DNA of 64,000 nucleotides from the NCBI RefSeq assembly GCF_001955535.1, contig NZ_MPVN01000001.1:1736001-1800000 (forward strand), in the 5' to 3' direction. Below the pieces are notes generated by a model that was not told the origin of the DNA, ran no database searches, and worked only from the letters and a program-made list of their open reading frames with translations. The number at the start of each line of letters is the position of its first letter. The stretch's first letter is position 1. Source of the stretch: Paenibacillus sp. FSL H7-0326 (GTDB lineage: Bacteria > Bacillota > Bacilli > Paenibacillales > Paenibacillaceae). Below, in pieces: positions 7,488 to 16,846 of this stretch. Both the position numbers and the translations under genes were made by a program.

Positions 7488-8918
7488 CTCATCTTCACCA
7501 ACTGCAATGAAGCCCCCCTCCTCCACAAGCTGCTGGCCTTCCTCTCCTTGAAGCCACTCCACTATCTCCCGTGCTGCATGATCCTCCGGCAGATCCGATC
7601 GGGTTACAGCATAGAGCTCAGCAGTGTACGGATATGTACCAGAACGGATGGTGTCCCTGCTCGGCATCACGTCATCGATTGCCAAAAATTTGACGTTTTC
7701 TTTCTGATACATCTCACTCGCATAATAATGAAACGAGTACCCGATGGCATTCTCTTCATTGTTGTATGCGGCCACTCGGTCAATCAAGCCGCCCATCAGG
7801 CTGACCTTCTGTTCCTTCGGCACCTCGGTGAGTACCGCATCGGCCATGACTCCTTTTTCCATAAAGGTCTGACTGCCGGAATTGGCCTCGCGCTGCAGAG
7901 CTAGAATCGGCTCATTTTTCCCTCCGACCTCACTCCAGTTCGTAATAAACCCGCCGTATATATCCTGAATCTGCTCTGTTGACAGACCGCTGATCGGATT
8001 ATGATCGTTCACCAAAAATATAAATGCATCCTTCCCTACAGGATGAAGCTCCAGCTCCACCCCATTTTTGGTTGCTGTGGAGACCTCATCTTCAGAAGGG
8101 CCTGCAACAAAGATCAGATCCGCCCGTCCCTCAATTAGGTTAAGATAGGCCTCATGGGTCGTGTTAAACCGGGTATCTTCCGCTGCTCTCAGCTGATTAA
8201 CACCGGTTAGTTCAGCCTTCAGCTTCTCAGCAAAAGGAATAGCTGCCGTCGCGCCATCAATCTGTGGATATTGATCCACCGTATAGCTCCCCTTTGGAAC
8301 CGCCATGGAAATCAGCAGTGCGAGAACGCCCAGTACAGGAAACGCCCCCCATACGAGCATTCGGGTGCGTTGCTTCACGGCTACCTTAGCTCTCCCTTGC
8401 ATCACAATACCAAGCATGAAACATATACTCGGGACAAGTGCCGCAACTAACGTAACAGCGACCATTCCCGCACCATATGCGGATAATACTTTCAATACCG
8501 GATTTGCCCAGTATAGATTCAGTGAATACCACATCCAGGACGAGCTCCACAGCTCCCTCGCATCTCCGTCTGACAGCTGCATTCCCAGCCCCCAATAATA
8601 AAGAGCGAATGCAAGCAGCGGTATAATCGACAGTAGAAGAATTCGCGAATACGCCCCTATCTCTCTGGATACATACGCACCAAAACTCACAAACACGGTA
8701 ACCATTAAATAGAAGTAAACCGCCGCGATCAGAAACACACCAAGATCAGGTACTTGATGATGTAACAGCAGCTTTCCCGCCGGAACACCTATAATTCCCC
8801 CAAAAAAGAAAGACAGCACAACATACATTAAGCAGAATACGATGCTTTTTCTAAACCACAACCCCCATTTGGAGGATTTAACTTCCCCCTTCTTTGGTGC
8901 TTCATTTTTATCAGTCAT
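7485..8918 (-). CDS. Membrane-anchored PstS-like substrate-binding protein
   Basis: A 477-residue protein with an unusual layout. The first 210 residues hold five or so transmembrane segments (about 25-50, 58-82, 92-112, 148-175, 190-208). The rest is a phosphate-binding-protein-like (PBP superfamily, PstS type) domain: I-D-G-A-T-A-A near 222, N-P-I-S-G-L-S-T-E-Q near 307, F-I-T-N-W-S-E-V-G-G near 324 and R-E-A-N-S-G-S-Q-T-F near 343, the last two being typical PstS ligand-loop motifs. No lipobox is present. A GGGGG site precedes the ATG. It has no pst permease or ATPase neighbours, so it may sense or bind phosphate or another anion instead of feeding a transporter. Confidence 0.82.
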   Translation of the reverse strand: MTDKNEAPKKGEVKSSKWGLWFRKSIVFCLMYVVLSFFFGGIIGVPAGKLLLHHQVPDLGVFLIAAVYFYLMVTVFVSFGAYVSREIGAYSRILLLSIIPLLAFALYYWGLGMQLSDGDARELWSSSWMWYSLNLYWANPVLKVLSAYGAGMVAVTLVAALVPSICFMLGIVMQGRAKVAVKQRTRMLVWGAFPVLGVLALLISMAVPKGSYTVDQYPQIDGATAAIPFAEKLKAELTGVNQLRAAEDTRFNTTHEAYLNLIEGRADLIFVAGPSEDEVSTATKNGVELELHPVGKDAFIFLVNDHNPISGLSTEQIQDIYGGFITNWSEVGGKNEPILALQREANSGSQTFMEKGVMADAVLTEVPKEQKVSLMGGLIDRVAAYNNEENAIGYSFHYYASEMYQKENVKFLAIDDVMPSRDTIRSGTYPYTAELYAVTRSDLPEDHAAREIVEWLQGEEGQQLVEEGGFIAVGEDE

Positions 8919-9086
8919 TACTAATGCCCCCTATTTCTCTACGACAAAGTGTCTAACAAACCAGTTCTACCTTACCTAATATAAACGTAACTTTCCATAA
9001 AAAGTTGTACCGAAGAATTTATATTATAAGTGATAAATATCATTGCAAACCACAAAATTACAAAATTCAAACAACACGAATTTACA

Positions 9087-9116
9087 TTGCTGAATGATAC
9101 CGGGAAGTGGTATGAT
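9087..9116 (+). promoter_or_regulatory. Promoter with overlapping operator for the sugar ABC operon
   Basis: TTGCTG (9087-9092) and TATGAT (9111-9116) are separated by 18 bp. The dyad ATACC-N7-GGTAT lies across the spacer and the -10, where a repressor or the nearby AraC protein could act. Confidence 0.55.
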
Positions 9117-9183
9117 GCTAATGCACACTATTCCAACTAATTTAGTAGGTTATTTATTTATGCTCTTTTGAAGTTTGAATTCT

Positions 9184-9225
9184 ACGACAATGGATACTAA
9201 GGATCTATCCTTCTGTCGTTTTTTT
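9184..9225 (+). terminator. Leader terminator hairpin (possible attenuator)
   Basis: ACGACA and GGATA pair with TATCC and TGTCGT, followed by seven T. It lies between the predicted promoter and the start codon at 9256, so it would end most transcripts unless antitermination occurs. Confidence 0.65.
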
Positions 9226-9255
9226 GTTTATGTAGACTACGGAGGAGGCTTATTC

Positions 9256-10503
9256 ATGAAAAAGAAAAAACGTTCCACGATGGCTATAATTACCCTGGCT
9301 TTGTCTCTGGTTGTCAGCGCATGCGGAAGCGACAACAGCAGCTCGGAAGGCGGTAAAGTAAAAATCAGCTTTATTCATTGGAACAGCGAAGCTGCTGTAT
9401 GGAACGAGCTTATCAGTGAATTCGAAACCGAGAATCCTAATATTGATGTGACCATGCAGACCTTCCCGTCCGAGCAGTATCAAACGACGGCGCAAGCCAA
9501 GCTCATGGATGGTTCGGTCGGTGATGTGTTCGCATCCTTCCCGGGAGCCCAGTTCGAATCCATTCTGAAGGCCGGTTTATATACGGATCTGACAGGTGAG
9601 GCCTTCGTCGATAACTACAAGCCTGATCTGATTGAATCCGGTGCAAAGGACGGCAAACAGTATGCATTGCCCTACAATCTGATCTACAATGTGCCGGTAT
9701 ATAATGCCGGACTCTTTGAACAATATGGTCTTACGCCGCCGACCGATTGGGAAGGCTTCCTCGCCCTCTGCGAGAAGCTGAAGAGCGAGGGTATTATCCC
9801 CATTGCCTTCCCCGGCGCAGATATCGGTCCCGGTCAATTCATGAACCCGATGATGATGAATAATGCACCGGACGAAGAAATCTTTGCCAAGCTGGAGTCT
9901 GGAGAAGCGAAGCTGACAGATGAATGGTGGGTTAAGACGCTTGCTCAGTTTAAGGAGTTAAATGACAAGGGTTACTTCCAGGAAGGTGCGCTGGGTACGA
10001 ACACGGATGGTGCGATCGCCCTAATGGCTCAGGAAAAAGCAGCCATGATTGCAACAGGCTCCTATTCCATGTCTGCCATTCTCGCGGGTAACCCCGAATT
10101 AGATCTGAACCTGCTTGCACCGATCACAGTGCCTGCTGACGAAGCGACATACGAAGGCATTCATACAACAACGTTCATGCTGGGCATAAACAGTAAATCG
10201 AAGCATCCAGATGAAGCGAAGAAATTCCTTGAATTCTTAAGTACAGCAGAAGCTGCGGGCAAGGTAGCTAACGAAACCGAGCAGGATGTCCCTGTCAAGG
10301 ATATTGAATATACATCGCCAGCACTGACAGCCATTAGTGACTGGAGTACAAAGAACACTCGTTTCCAGCCTCGTTACCTCATTACCAATATTGAGATTCA
10401 AAAAGCGGTAACCAGCTCGATTCAGGAAGTGATGTCAGGAATTACACCGGAGAAGGCTGCTGAGAATGCCCAAGCCATTGTTGACCAGCAGTTGAACCTG
10501 TAA
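9256..10503 (+). CDS. Sugar ABC transporter substrate-binding lipoprotein
   Basis: A 415-residue family 1 extracellular solute-binding protein (MalE-like). The signal peptide ends in a lipobox V-S-A-C with Cys23 as the lipidation site, followed by a Ser/Gly-rich linker and an S-F-I-H-W-N-S-E-A opening strand, as in CUT1 oligosaccharide importers. The ATG at 9256 follows GGAGGAGG; the longer upstream reading lacks a site and would mask the signal peptide. It is first in an operon with two permeases (gap 2 bp to the next). No ATPase is encoded, so a shared MsmX-like ATPase is expected elsewhere. The sugar is unknown. Confidence 0.92.
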   Translation: MKKKKRSTMAIITLALSLVVSACGSDNSSSEGGKVKISFIHWNSEAAVWNELISEFETENPNIDVTMQTFPSEQYQTTAQAKLMDGSVGDVFASFPGAQFESILKAGLYTDLTGEAFVDNYKPDLIESGAKDGKQYALPYNLIYNVPVYNAGLFEQYGLTPPTDWEGFLALCEKLKSEGIIPIAFPGADIGPGQFMNPMMMNNAPDEEIFAKLESGEAKLTDEWWVKTLAQFKELNDKGYFQEGALGTNTDGAIALMAQEKAAMIATGSYSMSAILAGNPELDLNLLAPITVPADEATYEGIHTTTFMLGINSKSKHPDEAKKFLEFLSTAEAAGKVANETEQDVPVKDIEYTSPALTAISDWSTKNTRFQPRYLITNIEIQKAVTSSIQEVMSGITPEKAAENAQAIVDQQLNL

Positions 10504-10505
10504 TT

Positions 10506-11375
10506 ATGGGTGTACGCAAATCAATCTACTGGTTTTTCGTACCCGGCCTGCTCTTGTATCTCGTGTTTTTTATTTATCCCACCTTACAGGGGCTCTACTA
10601 CTCCTTCACAGATTGGGACGGCATGTCGGATACGATGAACTTTGTTGGGCTCAGCAACTATGTCAATGTCGCGGAAAACACGATCTTTCACAAAGCCATC
10701 GGCAACAATCTGAAGTTCATGTTCAGTGTAGTTATTGTGCAGACGCTTGTATCACTGGTCCTATCGCTTCTGCTCGTCCGTAATTCCAAAGCCAACATCG
10801 GCCTGCGGGCGCTGTATTTCTTCCCGACGATTCTGTCGTCAGCGGCAGTAGGGTTTATCGGAACTTACATTTATGATCCAAATCTGGGACTGCTCAATGA
10901 GGTGCTGAATCGCATTGGCTTGTCCTTCCTTACTAACAACTGGCTGGGTGATCCGTCCATCGCGATTTATTCCGTTGCTGGCATCCAGGCATGGGCGCAT
11001 ATTGGTCAGATGGTTATTCTGTTCGTGGCCGGTCTGCATGGAATTCCGGAAGAAATTAATGAAGCGGCCAGACTAGATGGCGGCAACCGCTGGCAAATAT
11101 TCCGATTCGTCACCTGGCCTCTGCTGGCACCGGCAGCTACACTGGTCATCGCCTACACAACGATTCAATCATTTAAGGCGTTTGATCTGATATATGTCAT
11201 GACCCGCGGGGGTCCGGCTTACTCTACCGAGATCTTATCGACGTATATTTATTCTTCGGCTTATCAAAATTACAACTTCGGGCATGCTTCGGCAGCATCG
11301 ATTTATTTCCTAGCTATTATTGCACTGGTCACCTTCTTGCAGTTCAAAGCGATTCGCTCAGACCGTGCTGTATAA
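10506..11375 (+). CDS. Sugar ABC transporter permease (MalF type)
   Basis: A 289-residue inner-membrane subunit with six predicted helices. The cytoplasmic EAA loop reads E-E-I-N-E-A-A-R-L-D-G-G near 180-195, the coupling site for the ATPase, and T-R-G-G-P near 232 is typical of MalF-like proteins of this class. It starts 2 bp after the binding protein stop, without a strong ribosome binding site of its own, so translation is likely coupled. Confidence 0.93.
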   Translation: MGVRKSIYWFFVPGLLLYLVFFIYPTLQGLYYSFTDWDGMSDTMNFVGLSNYVNVAENTIFHKAIGNNLKFMFSVVIVQTLVSLVLSLLLVRNSKANIGLRALYFFPTILSSAAVGFIGTYIYDPNLGLLNEVLNRIGLSFLTNNWLGDPSIAIYSVAGIQAWAHIGQMVILFVAGLHGIPEEINEAARLDGGNRWQIFRFVTWPLLAPAATLVIAYTTIQSFKAFDLIYVMTRGGPAYSTEILSTYIYSSAYQNYNFGHASAASIYFLAIIALVTFLQFKAIRSDRAV

Positions 11376-11409
11376 CAAAGCCTAGCATGTGAAAGGAGGA
11401 GTGTATCCC

Positions 11410-12225
11410 TTGTTTGCTCGAACGCTCGGCAAGCTGCTGCTCACGCTATACGCCATTATTATTTTGCTTCCGCTGCTTGTTGTCGTCATGGCAACGATGA
11501 AGGACCAGCAGCAATTCTATATGAATCCGATCGGAGTGCCTTCCTCCTTCTCGCTGGATAATTATATTCATTTATTTCAGAGCCAGCCGATGCTGATGTA
11601 TTTCAGCAACAGTGTCATCGTCTCGTTCTCGACAGTCGCTGTACTGCTTGTTCTTGCAAGCATGATCTCGTTCGGACTGTACCGTCTTAAGAATAAAATA
11701 TCACAAACAATATTGCTCCTGTTCGTCATTGGTCTCATGGTCCCTTCACAGGTCAACATGATTCCGATACACTCCTTCCTGCGGGATCTGGGGCTGACGA
11801 ACAGCCGAATCGGTCTCATCCTCGTCTCCGTATCGGTTCTTATGCCGCTCTCTGTGTTCATGATCAACGGCTTCATGAAATCCTTGCCTAGAGAGGTGTT
11901 TGAATCCGCCAGTATCGATGGAGCTGGAGAGTCACGCATGTATCTCCAGATTGCGATGCCGCTCTCGGTCCCTTATCTAGCAGCGACGGCTACTTTCTTG
12001 TTCGTCTCGGTATGGAACGAGTTGCTGTTCCCGCTCCTGCTGATTACGGATCAATCGAAGATGACCCTCCCGCTGGCGCTGCTGCAGTTCCAGGGTGAGT
12101 ATTCTACGAATTATCCAGGACTCTTGTCAGGCGTAGTCATCATATCTCTGCCTATGCTGGTCATGTTCTTGTTCCTACAGCGGTTCTTCATCTCAGGGGT
12201 GACGGCCGGCTCTCTCAAAGGTTAA
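11410..12225 (+). CDS. Sugar ABC transporter permease (MalG type)
   Basis: A 271-residue partner permease with six helices and the EAA loop E-V-F-E-S-A-S-I-D-G-A-G near 165-176. I set the start at the TTG at 11410 because AAAGGAGG (11392-11399) is placed 10 nt before it; the in-frame GTG codons at 11389 and 11401 lie on or against this site. It ends in the usual V-T-A-G-S-L-K-G tail. It completes the transporter with the two genes upstream and shares its terminator with the convergent AraC gene. Confidence 0.9.
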   Translation: MFARTLGKLLLTLYAIIILLPLLVVVMATMKDQQQFYMNPIGVPSSFSLDNYIHLFQSQPMLMYFSNSVIVSFSTVAVLLVLASMISFGLYRLKNKISQTILLLFVIGLMVPSQVNMIPIHSFLRDLGLTNSRIGLILVSVSVLMPLSVFMINGFMKSLPREVFESASIDGAGESRMYLQIAMPLSVPYLAATATFLFVSVWNELLFPLLLITDQSKMTLPLALLQFQGEYSTNYPGLLSGVVIISLPMLVMFLFLQRFFISGVTAGSLKG

Positions 12226-12229
12226 ATAA

Positions 12230-12288
12230 AACACACAAAAGGACAAGTCAAGGGTTATCCCCTCAGAGCTTGTCCTTTTGTGTGTTTT
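12230..12288. terminator. Bidirectional terminator shared by convergent genes
   Basis: ACACACAAAAGGACAAG pairs with CTTGTCCTTTTGTGTGT over about 18 bp, flanked by A and T runs. The right arm lies inside the last codons of the AraC gene, whose stop is in the loop. Confidence 0.9.
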
Positions 12289-13127
12289 TCACGGTATTTG
12301 GCTGGTGAGATGCCCTCATAGCTCTTGAACGCTTTGGAGAAGGAGAACAGATCAGGATATCCCACAGATTGGGCAATTTCACCGAGCTTATAGTTTGTAC
12401 CTGTGAGAAGCAGCTTCGCCTCATTCATCCGCAGCTCCTGCATATATTTCATCGGAGAAATACCATACGTTTTGTGGAATGTTTTAGTAAAATGTGTGCG
12501 CTCAACGCCAACATAATCAGCTACACTCTTGATGGTAATGCCTCCAGCGTAATGAATTTCCAGATACTCTTTACCCTGCTGGACCCAAGAAGGCTCTTCC
12601 GACGTCTCAGCCAGACTCGATTCATTCACAGCAAGTGCATCAAATACCTTCTGGAGATAGGTCAGCCGCGATAAATCGGTCAGCTCCATTCGGCAGTGAT
12701 CGAACCACGACTTCATGATCTCAACGGCTTCATCATTCAGTCCTCCCTGCAAATGGGGTCTTGACGGCCCAAGACCTGCTCTTGCAAGCAAGGACAGCGC
12801 GTGCTTTCCGTCAAAGGCAAAAAAGATTTTCCGTAACGTCTTGTCCTCTGCGGTGTAATATTCGTGTGTAACTTGAGGAAAGAGACAGAACAAGTCCCCC
12901 GGGCGAAGCGAGTAGGTCTTTCCGCTCTGAATGAACGTCCCCTCGCCTTCAAGCACCATCAGCAGGTAGTAGTATGGCGTTACCCTTGGTCCAATACGAT
13001 AGGCTGGTTTGGCAGCATTAGCCCCTAAACGGATGGGCCATGCAGCACTCCCCTTCTCATAAGCAGAGGGATTAAAAAAATGAATCTCCAGAAATTCGTG
13101 AACGTCTTCCTTCATATTTGTAAACAT
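12255..13127 (-). CDS. AraC-family transcriptional regulator
   Basis: A 290-residue regulator. An N-terminal cupin-like sugar-sensing domain (about 35-110, with the G-E-G-T-F-I-Q-S-G segment and L-R-P-G-D-L) is followed by two C-terminal helix-turn-helix units (about 185-285): I-K-S-V-A-D-Y-V-G-V-E-R-T-H-F and I-A-Q-S-V-G-Y-P-D-L-F-S-F-S-K-A-F-K. The ATG at 13127 has CGGAGGGG four bases upstream. Facing the sugar importer across a shared terminator, it is the probable regulator of that operon. Confidence 0.92.
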   Translation of the reverse strand: MFTNMKEDVHEFLEIHFFNPSAYEKGSAAWPIRLGANAAKPAYRIGPRVTPYYYLLMVLEGEGTFIQSGKTYSLRPGDLFCLFPQVTHEYYTAEDKTLRKIFFAFDGKHALSLLARAGLGPSRPHLQGGLNDEAVEIMKSWFDHCRMELTDLSRLTYLQKVFDALAVNESSLAETSEEPSWVQQGKEYLEIHYAGGITIKSVADYVGVERTHFTKTFHKTYGISPMKYMQELRMNEAKLLLTGTNYKLGEIAQSVGYPDLFSFSKAFKSYEGISPAKYREKHTKGQALRG

Positions 13128-13311
13128 CTAACCCCTCCGATACCCACAAAATGATAAATCTTATTCCCTTCTATTGATATGGTTCAATTCGTTCAAGGTT
13201 GTTAAACTAATTACTGTACTATTCCTACCGTATTAGTTGTAATTATTTTTATACCAAATATATAGAGTGATTGACAATATTGCAAGCATACCTTGAAAGG
13301 AGTGCATGATA

Positions 13312-14451
13312 ATGAGCACAACAGCACAATCCGTAGAGTTTGGTTGGTTTATTCCCACGAATGGGGATGGAAGATATATTGGTACCCTACTCGAGCGCAA
13401 GCCTTCCCAGGAATATTTCATACAGGTGGCACAAGCCGCAGAAAAGGCAGGGTACGAGTTCACACTCATTCCTGCCGGAGGAGATTGCTGGGATGGATGG
13501 ATCGTCGGCTCTTGGGTCGCGGCTCATACCACCAAGCTGAAGCCGCTTATTGCCATGCGTCCAGGGCTTATCTCACCTGTGCTTGCAGCCCGTATGGCCT
13601 CCACTCTGGATCAAATGTCCGGCGGCCGTGCGCTCATCAATGTTGTTACTGGCCACTATCCTCAGGATCTCAAGGCAACCGGCGACCCGCTTCATGGAAG
13701 CCACGACGAACGTTATGAGCGGACGAAGGAATTTTTGGATGTCGTTAAAGGTGTCTGGGGCGAAGATGGCAGCGGAGCAGGATTTGATTATGAAGGCAAG
13801 CATTACTCGGTTGAAGGCGGTGTAAGCAAGCCCGCTCCTGTGCAGAATCCGCACCCGCCCCTATACTTTGGAGGAAGCTCCGTTTCAGGCAAGAAGGTTG
13901 CAGCGGAGAGCGCGGATGTCTACTTGATGTGGGCCGAGCCGCTGGAATGGATTCAAGGACAAATCGCCGAGATGGAGCAGCATCTTGCGGAACTGAAAGA
14001 CAACACAGGTGTCGAACGCACGCTTCGATACGGAATTAGAGCTCAGCTTGTCGTGCGTGAGACAGAGGAAGAAGCTTGGGCAGCCGCCTGGAATATTCTG
14101 AGCAAGGTCGAACCCGATCAACTGAAGAATCAGGAGAAGCTTCATGCCAAGACAGATGCGACGAACCAGAAACGCCAGATGGATCTGTATGAGCAATCGA
14201 AGGAGCAGGACTATATTATCGGACCTAACCTATGGTCAGGCTTATCTGCCGTCCGCGGCGGCGGCGCCGTAGCCTTCGTCGGAACACCAGAGCAGGTGTC
14301 AGACAGACTGCTGGAATTTGTGGATGCGGGTGTCAGCTCCTTCATTCTCTCCGGATATCCACATTTGGAAGAAGCCGAAATTTCAGGTCGTCTATTGATG
14401 CCTTTAGTTAAGAAAAAGCTGGCTGACCGTTCCATTACAGTCAGTGTATAA
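13312..14451 (+). CDS. ssuD: LLM-class flavin-dependent alkanesulfonate monooxygenase (SsuD-like)
   Basis: A 379-residue bacterial luciferase-like TIM-barrel enzyme that uses FMNH2 and O2 to split alkanesulfonates into aldehyde and sulfite. F-G-W-F-I-P-T-N-G-D-G-R opens the barrel, and the segment with L-I-A-M-R-P-G, S-G-G-R-A-L-I-N-V-V-T-G-H-Y and D-E-R-Y-E-R-T-K-E-F matches SsuD proteins (381 residues in E. coli). The ATG at 13312 is preferred over one at 13306, which lies too close to AAAGGAG. No ssuABC transporter or flavin reductase is adjacent, so substrate and partner are inferred from family only. Confidence 0.85.
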   Translation: MSTTAQSVEFGWFIPTNGDGRYIGTLLERKPSQEYFIQVAQAAEKAGYEFTLIPAGGDCWDGWIVGSWVAAHTTKLKPLIAMRPGLISPVLAARMASTLDQMSGGRALINVVTGHYPQDLKATGDPLHGSHDERYERTKEFLDVVKGVWGEDGSGAGFDYEGKHYSVEGGVSKPAPVQNPHPPLYFGGSSVSGKKVAAESADVYLMWAEPLEWIQGQIAEMEQHLAELKDNTGVERTLRYGIRAQLVVRETEEEAWAAAWNILSKVEPDQLKNQEKLHAKTDATNQKRQMDLYEQSKEQDYIIGPNLWSGLSAVRGGGAVAFVGTPEQVSDRLLEFVDAGVSSFILSGYPHLEEAEISGRLLMPLVKKKLADRSITVSV

Positions 14452-14460
14452 ATGTGTGTG

Positions 14461-14493
14461 GAGCCTAATCTCGATAAGGGATTAGGCTCTTTT
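14461..14493 (+). terminator. Terminator after ssuD-like gene
   Basis: GAGCCTAATC pairs with GATTAGGCTC around an 8-nt loop, with a T run after it. Confidence 0.9.
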
Positions 14494-14685
14494 GCTGCTG
14501 CACCGGCAGAATTTAATTAGCACATCGGTTCTCCAGGCACATTAATTCTCCAAGCCCATCGATATTTCCCCTCCTTCCTTCTTATCTATCATTTAAAGTT
14601 ACATTGTGATCACTCAATTTATTGAGATATGATAGTAAAGAACGACAATACTTTCCAACGACTTCGATTTAGGAGGATTATAGGT

Positions 14686-16713
14686 ATGAGTGATAAACGA
14701 GGCATTACAGCAGAAGATCTGTATCGATTCGTCTGGACAAGCGATCCTTCTGTTTCTCCCAATGGAGAACGTGTGGCTTATGTATCCAAGACCGTTAACA
14801 AGGATCGTGACGGATATAGCTCTCATATCCGGATGGTAGAGCTGGGCAGTCATGAGGATATCGCATTTACAAGCGGTGAACAGGATCGTCAGCCGATATG
14901 GTCCCCCGATGGAGGGAAGCTTGCTTTTATACGTAACCATCAAGACAAGCCACAGGTCTGGGTTATCCCTGCTAATGGCGGTGAGGCGCAGATCGTTACC
15001 CATGCTGAGCATGGCGTAAGCGGGTTTGCGTGGTCACCGGACAGCAGCCAGCTGTTGTTCCGTACGCAAGTTGAACCACAGTCAGACGCTGAGACAGATT
15101 CGAATGAATCAAAAGAATCGAAAGAAACAAAGAAAGACACAGCAGATTCCAAGAAGCCGCTGGAAGAAGAAATCATTGATCGAATTCGTTATAAAGCCGA
15201 CGGGACAGGACGCTGGAACGGACGCAGATCTCATCTATACATACAACAATTAGAGTCCAATGCCGCCGCAGCTCCGTTAACAGGTGGAGACTATGACATC
15301 GGAGATTTCTGCTGGTCACCGGATGGAGAGAATATCGCTTTCGTTGCGAAAATATCAGAGGATGACACAGACCCGGATCTCAGTTTGATTACCGACGTCT
15401 ACGTCATCAATGCAAGTGGAGAGAATCGCCGGAAGCTCACCTCTTCCGAATGGTCAGTATATGCTGTCAGTTACTCCCCGGATGGGAAGAAGCTTGCCAT
15501 CTTCGGAAGTGATCGTTCTCATCATAACGCGACCCAAGTGAATCTGTTCATTCGTCCTGTTCAGGACGGTGAATGGCTGTCCGTAACGAAAGCACATGAT
15601 ATCCAGCTCAGCAACTCCATGGTAACCGACATGCGATCCGGCACTCGTTCTAACGGACCTGTGTTCAGTCAGGATGGTCAATCGGTATACAGTCTGGTCT
15701 CGCGTGAGGGCGGTGTACACCTGGCAAAGATTGCAGCAGATGGTTCTGGCTGCGAATGGATCTCGCAAGGCAATCGAGATATTTATCAATTTGAGAAGTT
15801 TACTGACGAGAAATTCATCCTTGCTGCTGCAGATCCGGCTCAGCCGGGAGATCTGTTCCTCCTCGATACCGAATCACAGCTTGAGAGCAGACTTACACAG
15901 CACAATGAGGCCTTCCTCCAAGAAATTGAACTCATTCAGCCGGAAGAATTCTACTATAAGGCATCGGACGGGCAACCTATTCAAGGCTGGGTGATGAAGC
16001 CCGCAGGAATACCAAACGGAACAAAAATCCCGACCGTGCTCGAAATTCATGGCGGTCCGCATGCCATGTATGGATTTACGTTCATGCTGGAATTTCAGCT
16101 GCTGGCATCTAGAGGCTATGCGGTCATTTATACGAATCCACGCGGCGGCCACGGATACAGCCAGGAATTCGTTAATGCCGTGCGTGGAGATTATGGCGGC
16201 AGAGATTACGCAGATCTCATGGAAGCTGTAGACTATGCATTGACTGAATACGATTTTGTGGATGAATCTCAGCTCTTCGTAACAGGTGGCAGCTATGGCG
16301 GATTTATGACCAACTGGATTGTAGGGCATACGAACCGGTTCAAGGCAGCAGTTACGCAGCGCTCCATCTCCAACTGGATCTCCTTCTACGGCGTCAGCGA
16401 CATCGGATTCTTCTTCACGGAGGATCAAATTGGCGGTGACGTATGGAAGAATACCGAGCTATTGTGGAAGCACTCTCCCCTGGCTTATGTCGAACAAGTG
16501 GAGACTCCACTTCTAATTCTTCATGGAGAAGAGGATCATCGGTGTCCGATCGAGCAGGCAGAGCAGCTCTTCATTGCACTGAAACGGCTTGGCAAGAAGA
16601 CTCAGTTCATTCGATTCCCGAAATCCAGCCATGAGCTGTCACGCGGCGGACATCCAGGTCTGCGTGTCAAACGCTTGAATCATATTGTCCGCTGGTTTGA
16701 CGAGCATAAATAA
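14686..16713 (+). CDS. S9-family (prolyl oligopeptidase / acylaminoacyl-type) peptidase
   Basis: A 675-residue cytosolic serine peptidase resembling B. subtilis YuxL. The first 400 residues form a beta-propeller with WD40-like PD40 repeats (several S-P-D-G motifs such as W-S-P-D-G-G-K-L-A-F). The C-terminal alpha/beta hydrolase has the nucleophile in G-G-S-Y-G-G-F (near 540), the Asp in H-G-E-E-D-H-R and the His in S-S-H-E-L-S-R-G-G-H-P near the end. An acidic E/S/K-rich insert lies at about 145-175. The ATG at 14686 follows AGGAGG; no signal peptide is present. It is a single gene with its own terminator. Confidence 0.93.
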   Translation: MSDKRGITAEDLYRFVWTSDPSVSPNGERVAYVSKTVNKDRDGYSSHIRMVELGSHEDIAFTSGEQDRQPIWSPDGGKLAFIRNHQDKPQVWVIPANGGEAQIVTHAEHGVSGFAWSPDSSQLLFRTQVEPQSDAETDSNESKESKETKKDTADSKKPLEEEIIDRIRYKADGTGRWNGRRSHLYIQQLESNAAAAPLTGGDYDIGDFCWSPDGENIAFVAKISEDDTDPDLSLITDVYVINASGENRRKLTSSEWSVYAVSYSPDGKKLAIFGSDRSHHNATQVNLFIRPVQDGEWLSVTKAHDIQLSNSMVTDMRSGTRSNGPVFSQDGQSVYSLVSREGGVHLAKIAADGSGCEWISQGNRDIYQFEKFTDEKFILAAADPAQPGDLFLLDTESQLESRLTQHNEAFLQEIELIQPEEFYYKASDGQPIQGWVMKPAGIPNGTKIPTVLEIHGGPHAMYGFTFMLEFQLLASRGYAVIYTNPRGGHGYSQEFVNAVRGDYGGRDYADLMEAVDYALTEYDFVDESQLFVTGGSYGGFMTNWIVGHTNRFKAAVTQRSISNWISFYGVSDIGFFFTEDQIGGDVWKNTELLWKHSPLAYVEQVETPLLILHGEEDHRCPIEQAEQLFIALKRLGKKTQFIRFPKSSHELSRGGHPGLRVKRLNHIVRWFDEHK

Positions 16714-16754
16714 GCTCGTGATCGAACTTCAAACCTCTAAAGAATAATCATGAG

Positions 16755-16814
16755 GCAAGGCTGCACATCGTCACCACTTCTACATGAATGGTGATGAATG
16801 ACGTGCAGCCTTGC
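16755..16814. terminator. Bidirectional terminator
   Basis: GCAAGGCTGCAC (16755-16766) pairs with GTGCAGCCTTGC (16803-16814), with an inner TCACCA/TGGTGA stem. It lies between two convergent genes. Confidence 0.85.
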
Positions 16815-16846
16815 TTCAGCTTCAATATAGAATCGATACGAGAGTA

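Larger units (their letters stand above)
8919..9255 (+). other. Intergenic region: divergent promoters and leader hairpin
   Basis: This 337-bp gap separates divergent genes. It is AT-rich, and the promoter and leader terminator for the sugar importer are given separately. I see no further open frame with a ribosome binding site. Confidence 0.6.

Noticed and set aside
13128-13311. A SAM or other sulfur riboswitch ahead of the ssuD-like gene
   Set aside because: The gap is short and AT-rich, with no S-box core and no terminator.
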